The notes below the pieces were generated by a model. It was not told where the DNA came from and ran no database searches. It saw only the letters and a list, made by a program, of their open reading frames with translations. From positions 500,576 through 564,575 of the forward strand of contig NZ_PGVH01000056.1 in assembly GCF_004168585.1 (NCBI RefSeq): DNA of 64,000 nucleotides, read 5' to 3'. Of this stretch, positions 28,478 to 37,188 are shown one piece after another. Within the stretch, counting starts at the first letter, position 1. The number at the start of each line of letters is the position of its first letter. This DNA is from Shewanella sp. OPT22. GTDB taxonomy: Bacteria > Pseudomonadota > Gammaproteobacteria > Enterobacterales > Shewanellaceae. A program made the translations under genes and the position numbers.

Positions 28478-28664
28478 ATGGACAACAACGTGAAGTGACG
28501 ACTTTCTTGAAGAATTAACAAAACAGCTGAGCCCAAGCCATTGTCGTCAAAGGGTCAATGAAACATTACATCAATTTGAACGAGAAAAGCTGCTCGACCT
28601 TGCTATGAGCAGTGTTTATTTAGTGATTATAAATAAGATTGTCGATGACAGTTTGATGGTGTAA
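28478..28664 (+). pseudogene. Possible frameshifted small gene
   Basis: ATG at 28478 reads MDNNVK and stops. Removing one A from the GTGAAGTGA stretch would continue the frame as SDDFLEELTKQLSPSHCRQR and on through NETLHQFEREKLLDLAMSS to a stop at 28662-28664, giving about 62 residues of helical, coding-like sequence. The second frame has no good start of its own. The ribosome binding site is poor. I do not recognise the product. It could be a relic, a sequencing error or a chance open frame. Confidence 0.35.
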
Positions 28665-28676
28665 ATGTTCGAGGTT

Positions 28677-28889
28677 TTATACGGACTCGTCATGAAAATG
28701 TGATAGTAGAATGGGAGTTAATTCCGAGATTAACGTTTGAGAGCGTTCGATGGCTAATTGAACCCAACCATCCGTTCCCATCACTTCAAGTGAAGTCGCT
28801 TCAACTTTATTTGAAGTCAGTGATAAGTAGCCGCTTACTCTAAAAATACCTAGAGGAGTATGAATACGGCTAATGTGAAATTCTTCCAT
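28677..28889 (-). CDS. Small hypothetical protein after def
   Basis: A 70-aa protein starting 19 bp after the def stop on the same strand. It seems to form a small beta-rich fold (ISRIHTPLGIFRVSGYLSL, KVEATSLEVMGTDGWVQLAIE) followed by a helix (QTLISELTPILLSHFHDE). No family recognised and no signal peptide. The ribosome binding site is weak; tight linkage to def is the main support for translation. Confidence 0.5.
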   Translation of the reverse strand: MEEFHISRIHTPLGIFRVSGYLSLTSNKVEATSLEVMGTDGWVQLAIERSQTLISELTPILLSHFHDESV

Positions 28890-28908
28890 GATTGATAAAT
28901 TCGTTAAG

Positions 28909-29421
28909 CTACTTTTGTTTAGCCATTAACTTAACGTGTTTTTTTACTTTTTTCATCGCCATTTGCTGTTTCAATGAAGATAAATAGTCGATAAATAAGT
29001 TGCCATGAAGATGGTCTATTTCGTGTTGCATGACGATAGCTAAAAACTCATCACTGCTGATAGTAATTTCCTTCCCATCACGATCTAAAGCTTCAACCGT
29101 CACTGAAGTAAAGCGTTCAACTTCCGCATAATAATCAGGTACAGATAAACAACCTTCTTGTCCTTTCGCTTTATCAGAGCCAGCAGTAACTTTAGGGTTA
29201 ATCAACACTAATGGATCATTGCGTTCATCAGAAATGTCGATAACCACGACAGCGAACTCAGAACCGACTTGCGTTGCTGCAAGCCCAATACCATCATCAG
29301 TGGAATACATGGTATCAAGTAGGTCATCAATTAATGTTTGTACCTGCTTCACATCTGAAACGGGCTTTGCAACTTGTTTTAATCGCACATCGGGAGCAGT
29401 AAGAATATCAAGAACAGCCAT
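28909..29421 (-). CDS. def: Peptide deformylase
   Basis: A 170-aa metalloenzyme that removes the formyl group from nascent proteins. All three motifs are present: GIGLAATQVG (motif 1), EGCLSVP (motif 2, metal-ligand Cys) and QHEIDHLHG (motif 3, HExxH-type). It is not next to fmt as the usual housekeeping copy is, so it may be an additional deformylase. It is divergent from the restriction-modification genes. Confidence 0.96.
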   Translation of the reverse strand: MAVLDILTAPDVRLKQVAKPVSDVKQVQTLIDDLLDTMYSTDDGIGLAATQVGSEFAVVVIDISDERNDPLVLINPKVTAGSDKAKGQEGCLSVPDYYAEVERFTSVTVEALDRDGKEITISSDEFLAIVMQHEIDHLHGNLFIDYLSSLKQQMAMKKVKKHVKLMAKQK

Positions 29422-29564
29422 GTATTTAGTAATTACTCATCGTTAAAATAAAGCTTGAGAGTATAATGGTTTCTGCTGCGTACATCATTTTTTTATCTTC
29501 ATTATTTACTTTCACGGCTTTCAGTAGTAACAAGTAACGCACCTAAGTAAGCCAAATCAATTTT

Positions 29565-30632
29565 ATGCATTTAACCAAGAATAATCTGAATGTTTTATTA
29601 AGTTTGACTGCTGATGCACTCAAAGCACAATCAAATGAGCACTTATTTAAAAGTCAGGGAGCCGCTTTTGAGCCCCTTTTAGTGGGCGCTCTAACCCTCA
29701 TTATCGAGCAACAGTGCATCACTAACGTTATACAAGTTGAATTGGTTTCTGGTCATCGTTTTCCTGACATTGTTATCCACACTCATTCTGAGAAGCTGGG
29801 TATTGAGGTAAAAACATCCAAAAGCCAAGGTTGGTCAACCCTAGGCGGGAGTATTTTCGAATCCACTCGAGTGAAAGACGTAGAGTGTATTTATCTCTTT
29901 TTTGTTAACTTTTCGAATCCAAGCGAGATTCAATATCGATATAAGCCAATCGAAGCATGTATCTCTGACGTTGTCATCACTCATAAGCCACGTTATGCAA
30001 TCAATTTAGATGTCGAGCAATCTTTTTTCGACAAAGCGAATATCAGTTATCAACAACTGCAACAGGCTAAAAATCCATTTGGGTTGATCCGTCAATACAT
30101 GAAAAATAAGGCAGGAGCCAACGCTGAACTTTGGTGGATAAGCGATGATGAAAGTGCCGACTTTGATGTTAAGCAACTTGGCCCACAAGCTATTCGTCAT
30201 TTTTCAAGTCTCAACAAAGTTGAGAAGGAAAACTTAGTCATTGAGCTTTACGCATTATTCCCAGAAGTACTGTCCAGTAGCACCCAAAAGTATGAAAAGT
30301 TAGCGCTGTACTTAGTGGCTAAAAAAGGGATTGTGCATACTTCACTCCGAGATACGTTCTCAGCGGGTGGCAAGTTTGCTTTTGATAACGACGAATTGCC
30401 TAAGTACTTCAAACGTATTCTAGAAAAACAGAGTCTAAGTCAAATTCGGCAAGCGATTTTAGGTATTGCACCCGAGCTGATCGAGGAGTACTGGGAAGTA
30501 GACGACATTGATAACCGCATAAAAATCTGGCTTGAAAAAGTCAATCAACAAATCCAAAGCAATGATAAACTGTCCTGTAATATTAAGCCGAAACTGATTA
30601 ATCGTATCACCGTTGGCATAGAGCATCATTAG
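29565..30632 (+). CDS. Type II restriction endonuclease, PD-(D/E)XK type
   Basis: A 355-aa protein placed 17 bp before a DNA cytosine methyltransferase gene, the standard arrangement of a type II system. The putative nuclease core is HRFPDIVIHTHSEKLGIEVKTSK (about residues 64-86): D68, then E81 and K83 as EVK, matching PD-(D/E)XK geometry. The rest has no motif I recognise, normal for these fast-diverging enzymes. Target sequence unknown. The start ATG has little ribosome binding site, which fits low expression of a toxic nuclease but proves nothing. Confidence 0.82.
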   Translation: MHLTKNNLNVLLSLTADALKAQSNEHLFKSQGAAFEPLLVGALTLIIEQQCITNVIQVELVSGHRFPDIVIHTHSEKLGIEVKTSKSQGWSTLGGSIFESTRVKDVECIYLFFVNFSNPSEIQYRYKPIEACISDVVITHKPRYAINLDVEQSFFDKANISYQQLQQAKNPFGLIRQYMKNKAGANAELWWISDDESADFDVKQLGPQAIRHFSSLNKVEKENLVIELYALFPEVLSSSTQKYEKLALYLVAKKGIVHTSLRDTFSAGGKFAFDNDELPKYFKRILEKQSLSQIRQAILGIAPELIEEYWEVDDIDNRIKIWLEKVNQQIQSNDKLSCNIKPKLINRITVGIEHH

Positions 30633-30649
30633 GAATAATAAAAACTTAC

Positions 30650-31876
30650 ATGAGTAACAGTAAAAAATTACTTTCTTTATTTAGTGGTTGTGGCGGCATG
30701 GACTTAGGCTTTGAAGGCAACTTCACAGTTCCTAGCGCCTGTATTAATTGGGATATGCATCCAAATGAATGGTATACCTCCCTTGATGAACATCGTGTAA
30801 AGCTCAATAAAAACAGCTTCGAAACCGTTTTCGCTAACGACATACTTCCATATGCTGAAGCTGCATGGAAAACATTTTTTAAAAGCCAAGGTAAAGATGT
30901 TGAACGCATTTTTCACACCACCAGCATTGTCGAATTGGTTAAGCGTCATCAAGCGGGTGAGCACGTCTTTCCTGAAAATGTTGACGTCGTCACAGGTGGC
31001 TTCCCATGCCAAGATTTCAGCGTGGCAGGAAAGCGAGGAGGATTTCAGTCTCATAAAAACCACAATAATAAAATTGACGGTGAGGTTTCCAGTGAAGAGT
31101 CACGCGGCAGTTTATATTTATGGATGCGCCAAGTTATTGAAATCACAAATCCTAAAGTGTTTGTCGCAGAGAATGTAAAAGGTTTGATTTCACTGGGTGA
31201 TGCAAAACGCATCATCGAAGAAGACTTTAGAACGGTAGGTTCCGGTTACCTAGTCGTACCAGCAAAGGTACTTACTGCAGCAAATTACGGCGTGGCTCAA
31301 AATCGTGAACGGATTATTTTTATCGGTTTAAATAAAGCATTCTTGAAGCCTGGGATCATTGCTCGAATTGAAGCCGGTGAGATTGATGTTTACCCGCCAA
31401 AAACTCACTCAGCAGAACCAACTGAACTTCAACATCACTTTACAAAATCAAAACAAGTGCTCTCGAACCTAAAGGAGCCCGAGATAACGTTGGATCCTGC
31501 ACAAGCAAAGTATTCAAAAGCGAAATATTGTAAAGGGACGCAAGGGCAAACAGAGGTTAACCAAGAAGGGCTTGCCCCAACAATTCGTGCCGAGCATCAT
31601 GGTAATATTGAGTACCGACGCTTACGTGCTGAATACGGTGGTAAAAATCATAATGAGTTAGCTCAAGGCTTAATTGAACGTCGCTTAACGGTTCGTGAAT
31701 GTGCTCGTATTCAAAGCTTTCCTGATGAATACGAGTTTGTGTTCACCAAAAAAAATCACGACTACTCATTATCGGCTTCTGGCGCTTACAAAGTGATTGG
31801 CAATGCTGTGCCTCCACTCATGGCCTTTAATATTGCTAAACACCTAGAAAATATTTGGGATAATATTTTTGATTAA
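30650..31876 (+). CDS. DNA (cytosine-5) methyltransferase
   Basis: A 408-aa C5-cytosine methyltransferase that would protect the host from the preceding nuclease. Motif I is LSLFSGCGGMDLGF (residues 8-21), motif IV is GGFPCQDFS with catalytic C120, motif VI is AENV (173-176), motif VIII is NYGVAQNRERIIFIG, and motifs IX/X are LTVRECARIQSFPD and VIGNAVPPLMA. The region between VIII and IX should hold target recognition; I cannot predict the target. It is paired with the nuclease rather than with a vsr gene, so it is not a housekeeping Dcm. Confidence 0.95.
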   Translation: MSNSKKLLSLFSGCGGMDLGFEGNFTVPSACINWDMHPNEWYTSLDEHRVKLNKNSFETVFANDILPYAEAAWKTFFKSQGKDVERIFHTTSIVELVKRHQAGEHVFPENVDVVTGGFPCQDFSVAGKRGGFQSHKNHNNKIDGEVSSEESRGSLYLWMRQVIEITNPKVFVAENVKGLISLGDAKRIIEEDFRTVGSGYLVVPAKVLTAANYGVAQNRERIIFIGLNKAFLKPGIIARIEAGEIDVYPPKTHSAEPTELQHHFTKSKQVLSNLKEPEITLDPAQAKYSKAKYCKGTQGQTEVNQEGLAPTIRAEHHGNIEYRRLRAEYGGKNHNELAQGLIERRLTVRECARIQSFPDEYEFVFTKKNHDYSLSASGAYKVIGNAVPPLMAFNIAKHLENIWDNIFD

Positions 31877-31935
31877 GCGGTGATTAAGCTTGGTAAGGTG
31901 ATAATTAATATATTTCTCTGCCAAGCTTATTCGTT

Positions 31936-32457
31936 ATGCCAACGTCACACACTCAAAGCTGTCCCGAAAAGCAATTAAGTAGTCCCTTAACGGTAGTAGA
32001 AATAAAGGCAACTGGAGTCGAAAATGTGTTTCAACCCAACACGTTTAAACAGCACTTTTCTACTGGGGAGCTAACTCAAAACACGTATAAATTACTAGGC
32101 ACAAAAAGTCATATTGCGATATTAGATTTATTGCCTATAGAGCAGAACACTCTTGAAAGTGAAAGACAGCTCGCTGAAATTTATCAGATTTATTATGAAA
32201 ACTTGCCCATTTCTGGCGCTAAAGACGTTACATTTGAAAATGCAGAAAAAGTTAAAAGCTTTTTCTTAAACCATTACAACGATACAATTGTCATTCATTG
32301 TCGTTCTGCCAATCGAAACGGGGCAATGATGGCTTTAGCTGCTTTTGCATTTGATGATAAAAACGTAGATCAGGCCGTCTCAATTGGGAAAAATTGGGGC
32401 CTCAAAGGTCTTGAAGATACAGTAAGAGCCGTGATCAATCGCAGCTTAATCAATTAA
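31936..32457 (+). CDS. DUF442/BLH-like phosphatase-fold protein
   Basis: A 173-aa protein with a Cys-x4-Arg loop, VIHCRSANRNGAMMAL (C122, R127), as in the DUF442 (beta-lactamase-hydrolase-like) phosphatase-fold group. Upstream strands (HIAILDLLPIE) and the helix FENAEKVKSFFLNHYN fit that fold. It follows the methyltransferase by 59 bp on the same strand but need not belong to that system. Substrate unknown; dual-specificity phosphatase or sulfur-transfer activity are both possible. No clear ribosome binding site. Confidence 0.65.
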   Translation: MPTSHTQSCPEKQLSSPLTVVEIKATGVENVFQPNTFKQHFSTGELTQNTYKLLGTKSHIAILDLLPIEQNTLESERQLAEIYQIYYENLPISGAKDVTFENAEKVKSFFLNHYNDTIVIHCRSANRNGAMMALAAFAFDDKNVDQAVSIGKNWGLKGLEDTVRAVINRSLIN

Positions 32458-32484
32458 TAATATTAGCAAGTGTATTCTTTCTTT

Positions 32485-35400
32485 TTACTTGTTGTATTTC
32501 CTAGCAATTTCAGAGTTTGCGTATTCATGAAAACTAAGCCAGCTCAATTTATCGACAGCTTGTTCTCTAAGCTTTCTATACTCCCAAGCTAAATATCTTA
32601 ACTCATAGTCCTGATTTTTAATTAACTCCTTTACCCTCTTGTCTTCATCTACCTTGTCTTGCTGTTCTCTTCTTATTTCAATGCCCGTCAATGCACCTTT
32701 ACTTCTTAACGTTTCAAGAAAAACTTGTTTTAAACCTAAATTATCTCGCACTTGATCTAAAGCGGTATTCTGGCTTTGACTACCCGCTCCATAAGCATTA
32801 ATATTTCCCAATGTTAAGAAACGCTTAAGCACTATATCGAGTTTTTCTAAAGATGTCGCAAATGCTGCTGCATACTGCAATGCATTAATCTCCTTATAAC
32901 CCGATTCTGATAGCGATATCGCACCACTCCTTATAATTGTTTGGCAGGTAGATGCAGGTGTCTCTGCATTCGTAAGTGCAATTTCAAGTGGGTTTGCTAT
33001 ATCTTTAGCAAACGTTTTACCACTAAGTTCACTTAAATTCCATATCAAATGAAATGTCGCTTCATCAGAGTTATAAGCTGCACAATGAAGAAGGCCTTGT
33101 CCACTCGAATTACTTGCACCGACTTTTGCGCCACAATGACGCAGCGCATTAACACAATCATAGTCACCATGCATCGCAGCGTATAATAATGGGGTATTAC
33201 CACCCATTCCTTTTGCTTCCAATAGTTCAGAATTACCATTGGCAATAGCTCCTACGGCTTTTGATTTAAAATGTTTAATTGCAAATTCAAATGGATTTAA
33301 ATCTAAATAGTAATAGCGTAGTTCCGGATAATCACTACTGGGTACAAAGCGATGAAACCTTCGTCGAGTTTCTATATCAACTTTCTTCTTAATCATATAA
33401 GTAATCGCTGACTCAAACTCATTAAGTAGAGCAAGATCTAATACTGATAAGCTAGCAAAGTTTTTGCTTTCTAATAGCTCTTTTTTACTTTTTGTCTCTC
33501 CAAATATGGGATGCTGCAATCGAGTATCATAGTCACCAAGCACCTTCATAAAAACGTTAAAAGATAAACTTTTCGCCGCTTTATGTGCAATATTCTCCTG
33601 TCGTCTTTCATCTACATTACAAGACAAATTGGTATAGGGAAGCAGCTTTTCATATCCAGCTAGAAAGCCATTTACAACACAGTGAGCAATAGCTTTTTGC
33701 CCATCAGGGCTCACAAAGTTTGGGTTAGCTTTATTAAGTAATAAAAAATTGAAAAACTCGATATTCTTAATTTTTGCTGCCACGATAAGAGCACCATCTC
33801 GAAGCGGTGGAGAGCATTCTTTCCAAAAGCCTATATTCACCTCTGATATCAGCTGCATCAGGTAAAAATCTGACTCAGTTTCATTGAGTCGTATAGGTAC
33901 TCTCACCGCCTGTGTTTCAGCTTCAAGCGGTTGAGCTTTATAAAGCTGGCGGGCACACTCTAATGACTTATCATCAATAAAAGGTTGGTTATCCCCAACC
34001 GCCTCTCTTCCCCAAGCAAAATAGAAGCTTTGTAACAAAAAACTGAGCAACTCAGGATCGGCCTTCATTTGAGATTTACAAAACTGTTGTGCGTCGCCAT
34101 ACCACCTACATTCAGTGATTATTTTGTTGGTCACTTCCCTATGATTTCTATCACGCGTTTTTTCTGAAATATTCAGTTTATTTATGCGCGATAAGAGCTG
34201 AAGAAAACATTCGCTTCTTTTAACAGAACTGCCTGACTCAGCTTTATCGATATTTTGAAGATCTCTGTTCACTGTTTTAGATAGCAGTTGCTCAAGTGTT
34301 GGATAGAGAACATGTTTTGGGCTCACAGGGAGTGCGTTGCATAGGCTTTCTGGTGTTAAAGAACCATCTTGCAAAAACAATGTTAACTTTTCCTTGATTT
34401 CAGGTATACACTGTAGGCACACCTCGGATAGTTCATATTTTAGACACCGCGTTTTAATAATCTGAGCTAATGCTGAAACTGAACCTGAATTGTAAACATC
34501 TAATTTGGTACATTTTATATATTCAATTTTTAACCAACGGAGTGCTAAAGCAAACATTTCATGCTGATTTGAACTTTCCAATAAACTATTTTTTAAATAA
34601 ATGCTTTCTGAAATTGAAGTATCTCTTTTATAAAGCCTTGAGAATACTTCACGGCACCGTTCTAATCTGCGTTGTTTAAAAGCGTCACAGCCTGAATAAA
34701 CATTATCTCTTAAGGTTTCAGCTAAACTTTTTATATCCGTCTTGTCAGACTTCTCTATACTTTGTAATGCAACTTCATTTTGTATTTCCTGCTTTAACTG
34801 CTCATAACTCAACTTTTGCAGCTCACTCTCTGAGTAAGCCCAATGTTGTTCTTCCTGTAATGTTGCGAGTTGCTCTATAACTCTTTGTTTAACATCAGCT
34901 CGAATTATTGAATTTTGGTCCTTAAAAGAGAAGCCATTAAGTAATGCGTTTAATTCTTGGATTGACTTGGTTTTTGAGATGGCTTGTAGGTGAATATCAC
35001 GCTGATCTTTCTTATCAATGATCACTGCATTGTTCACGGTACCATAAGTTAATTCAGACACTTCATTGTTCACGGCACCAGAAGTTAATTCAGACACTTC
35101 ATTGTTCACGGCACCAGAAGTTAACTCAGACACTTCACTGTTCACGGCATCAGAAGTTAACTCAGACACTTCACTGTTCACGGCATCAAAAGTTAATTCA
35201 GACACTTCATTGTTCACGGCATCAGAAGTTAATTCAGACACTTCATTGTTCACGGCATCAGAAGTTAATTCAGACACTCTATTGCCTGAAGAAATCACAT
35301 ACCATATTCCTAACAACTGACACAGTTGTTGTTTTAGTCCTTTACGTGTTTCGGAAGGGGTAACAAGGTAATAACGCTGATAATTTTCGGTTGAAAACTG

Positions 35401-36816
35401 AGTATCAGTGAAGACACCTAATTCACGAATGAATGCCGTTTCTCCAAGTGGCGTTGCGTCCTCCACCTCAGTAAAATCTTGATTTAATTGCTTTACGAGT
35501 AGAGTAACTTGTCGACTGCATGAAAACCAAACTGGTTGGTTTTCTTCTAACTCTTGTATTATTTGCAACACTTTATCATTTTTATTTTTTTCAAGTTTTT
35601 GCTCTGGCTGCTCAGCACTAAGGCCGCACAATTGTGCCAAACGATATTCAGCCCAAGCACTTTCTTCCTGAATTAAACATTGCTCTTTAAGATACCGCTT
35701 CATTTGAACAAAAATGTGCTCCCTAACTTGTCCCAAATGTCCATAATAGCCTTTGCTAGCACAGCTTAATGTTAAAAGCGCAAGGTTGCCGTCTGGATAT
35801 TCCTCACTTGTGCACCATTGAGAAATTGCTAATCTCTTAATATCATTTGATATGCTCTTATCTGATAAATGCGTCAATATTTTATTGAAGTTCGCCCCAA
35901 ATGCAGCCAATTGCTGTGGGTCGACTATATCGATATTCACTTTCTTTATATTCTTGCTCAGGATTTTTAGCTTAGTGATATTGACATCTTTGATCTCTTT
36001 AGGCAGTTTTTTAATCAACCTATCTAGGTCTCGATGCGCACCTTTTTTAATTTCAGACAAACCTATTTTTGGCGATTCCAGCGATATAACCTCATAACTT
36101 GCTAAGCTTTCATCCTTTGATATAGCCTCTTGCTCATCAGTGGTATCTTCCTGAATACTGCTGCTTGAATGAGTTAGACTGGCACGAGGTGAGGATGTAA
36201 GAGGTTTTGGTTGCTTGGGGGAATTGTCACCTTCATCATGGCTTTTAGTCATTTGTTCATCGCATGAACTTTCATCAACGCCATTTTCTATTGGAGGCAT
36301 TAGTGGCGGTTCTTCCGTCATATCTGAAGCTTCAAGGCTCACGGCTTTTTCAGTTATTGATAATGCAGAATCTACTTCGGGTTCGATAAACTCCGCCTTT
36401 CTTTCCTTCTCTCTACTTACCCCAATCTCTTCTTCAATTGAAGTCTCAACATCAGATCCCTGAATCGATGTTGAACCTATGGACCTTATCTGTTCTTCGC
36501 TGCTGGATTTTTGTTGTTGAGTTCTTTCAGCTTCTTGAGCAAGACAATTATTGTCACTTTGTCCTATTTTTTCCCCATGTTCTTTAGAGGTAAACTGATT
36601 ATCCGTTAATGTTTTAGCCCCCTCACTATTATCACTTTCTAAAAACTGAGTTATTGACTCCGCCTTGGAATCACTAACTGTATGAGCCTCTCGTGATGAC
36701 AATAAACTAATTTCTTGTAATTGGATATTACGCCCATCTTCTACCTGATTGGCATCAAGGTGTTCTTTTGAAGGTGCACCATTAAGTTGGTAACCAGATA
36801 AAGTAGGAAATGACAT
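32485..36816 (-). CDS. Very large ankyrin-repeat orphan protein
   Basis: From the ATG at 36816 the protein has 1,443 aa; the frame extends to a TTG at 36870 and neither start has a clear ribosome binding site. Residues 1 to about 240 are disordered, rich in Ser, Glu and Gln. A helical region follows, interrupted at about 514-597 by seven copies of a 12-residue repeat (VSELTSDAVNNE type). Another helical region leads to ankyrin-type repeats in the last 400 residues (GALIVAAKIKNIEFFNFLLL, GNTPLLYAAMHGDYDCVNAL, GQGLLHCAAYNSDEATFHLI). No signal peptide or membrane helix is visible. Ankyrin proteins of this size in bacteria are often host-interacting; here that is an inference. Confidence 0.85.
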   Translation of the reverse strand: MSFPTLSGYQLNGAPSKEHLDANQVEDGRNIQLQEISLLSSREAHTVSDSKAESITQFLESDNSEGAKTLTDNQFTSKEHGEKIGQSDNNCLAQEAERTQQQKSSSEEQIRSIGSTSIQGSDVETSIEEEIGVSREKERKAEFIEPEVDSALSITEKAVSLEASDMTEEPPLMPPIENGVDESSCDEQMTKSHDEGDNSPKQPKPLTSSPRASLTHSSSSIQEDTTDEQEAISKDESLASYEVISLESPKIGLSEIKKGAHRDLDRLIKKLPKEIKDVNITKLKILSKNIKKVNIDIVDPQQLAAFGANFNKILTHLSDKSISNDIKRLAISQWCTSEEYPDGNLALLTLSCASKGYYGHLGQVREHIFVQMKRYLKEQCLIQEESAWAEYRLAQLCGLSAEQPEQKLEKNKNDKVLQIIQELEENQPVWFSCSRQVTLLVKQLNQDFTEVEDATPLGETAFIRELGVFTDTQFSTENYQRYYLVTPSETRKGLKQQLCQLLGIWYVISSGNRVSELTSDAVNNEVSELTSDAVNNEVSELTFDAVNSEVSELTSDAVNSEVSELTSGAVNNEVSELTSGAVNNEVSELTYGTVNNAVIIDKKDQRDIHLQAISKTKSIQELNALLNGFSFKDQNSIIRADVKQRVIEQLATLQEEQHWAYSESELQKLSYEQLKQEIQNEVALQSIEKSDKTDIKSLAETLRDNVYSGCDAFKQRRLERCREVFSRLYKRDTSISESIYLKNSLLESSNQHEMFALALRWLKIEYIKCTKLDVYNSGSVSALAQIIKTRCLKYELSEVCLQCIPEIKEKLTLFLQDGSLTPESLCNALPVSPKHVLYPTLEQLLSKTVNRDLQNIDKAESGSSVKRSECFLQLLSRINKLNISEKTRDRNHREVTNKIITECRWYGDAQQFCKSQMKADPELLSFLLQSFYFAWGREAVGDNQPFIDDKSLECARQLYKAQPLEAETQAVRVPIRLNETESDFYLMQLISEVNIGFWKECSPPLRDGALIVAAKIKNIEFFNFLLLNKANPNFVSPDGQKAIAHCVVNGFLAGYEKLLPYTNLSCNVDERRQENIAHKAAKSLSFNVFMKVLGDYDTRLQHPIFGETKSKKELLESKNFASLSVLDLALLNEFESAITYMIKKKVDIETRRRFHRFVPSSDYPELRYYYLDLNPFEFAIKHFKSKAVGAIANGNSELLEAKGMGGNTPLLYAAMHGDYDCVNALRHCGAKVGASNSSGQGLLHCAAYNSDEATFHLIWNLSELSGKTFAKDIANPLEIALTNAETPASTCQTIIRSGAISLSESGYKEINALQYAAAFATSLEKLDIVLKRFLTLGNINAYGAGSQSQNTALDQVRDNLGLKQVFLETLRSKGALTGIEIRREQQDKVDEDKRVKELIKNQDYELRYLAWEYRKLREQAVDKLSWLSFHEYANSEIARKYNK
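35026..35277 (-). repeat. Seven tandem 36-bp repeats inside the ankyrin gene
   Basis: Seven contiguous 36-bp units encode VSELTSDAVNNE-type dodecapeptides with few changes (Ser to Phe or Tyr, Asp to Gly, Asn to Ser). Units are nearly identical and directly abutting with no spacers. The unit is a multiple of three, so copy-number change would keep the frame; the array looks recently expanded. Confidence 0.95.
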
Positions 36817-36870
36817 CTGTGATGTATCTGAATCGACTTGGTCAGATAGTAATATCTTATTACCCAACAA

Positions 36871-37188
36871 CCGCTGAACAAGATGTTATTAGATATTCTC
36901 AAATAGCCGAGACAACAGCTTTAAGCAAAAAAAGTTGAGGCACAATATTATTACATTCTTTCTTGAAACATGATTTAACGCCTCCGTTTCTTTATCGTTA
37001 CTGTGCCACTAAAGAATGAACCTAAAACGAATAACACCGCATATCTTAATAACTCTACAATAATGTTCTTTAGTCATAAAAACTTAATTATTGGATATTG
37101 TATAAAATAATTGCTTTTACTGATTAATTGCTCTAAAGTGCGCGTCTTGAAAGGATTGACTCATTAGACCACTTGTAAAGGATTACAA
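36871..37188. other. Divergent intergenic region
   Basis: This AT-rich stretch separates the ankyrin gene from the lipoprotein gene. Both promoters must lie here, but I see no confident -35/-10 pair, operator or small gene. The right end holds the lipoprotein ribosome binding site (AAAGGA, about 7 bp before ATG). Confidence 0.6.

Noticed and set aside
28246-32457. Integrated element at tRNA-Leu carrying the restriction-modification genes
   Set aside because: No integrase and no repeat of the tRNA 3' end was noticed on the far side of the restriction genes.
35026-35277. CRISPR array suggested by regularly spaced repeats
   Set aside because: The 36-bp units abut with no variable spacers and form an in-frame peptide repeat inside a long gene; no cas gene is present.
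35066-35320. 84-aa open frame on the plus strand across the repeat array
   Set aside because: It is the antisense image of the repeat-coding region. The minus-strand frame of over 1,400 codons is the real gene.
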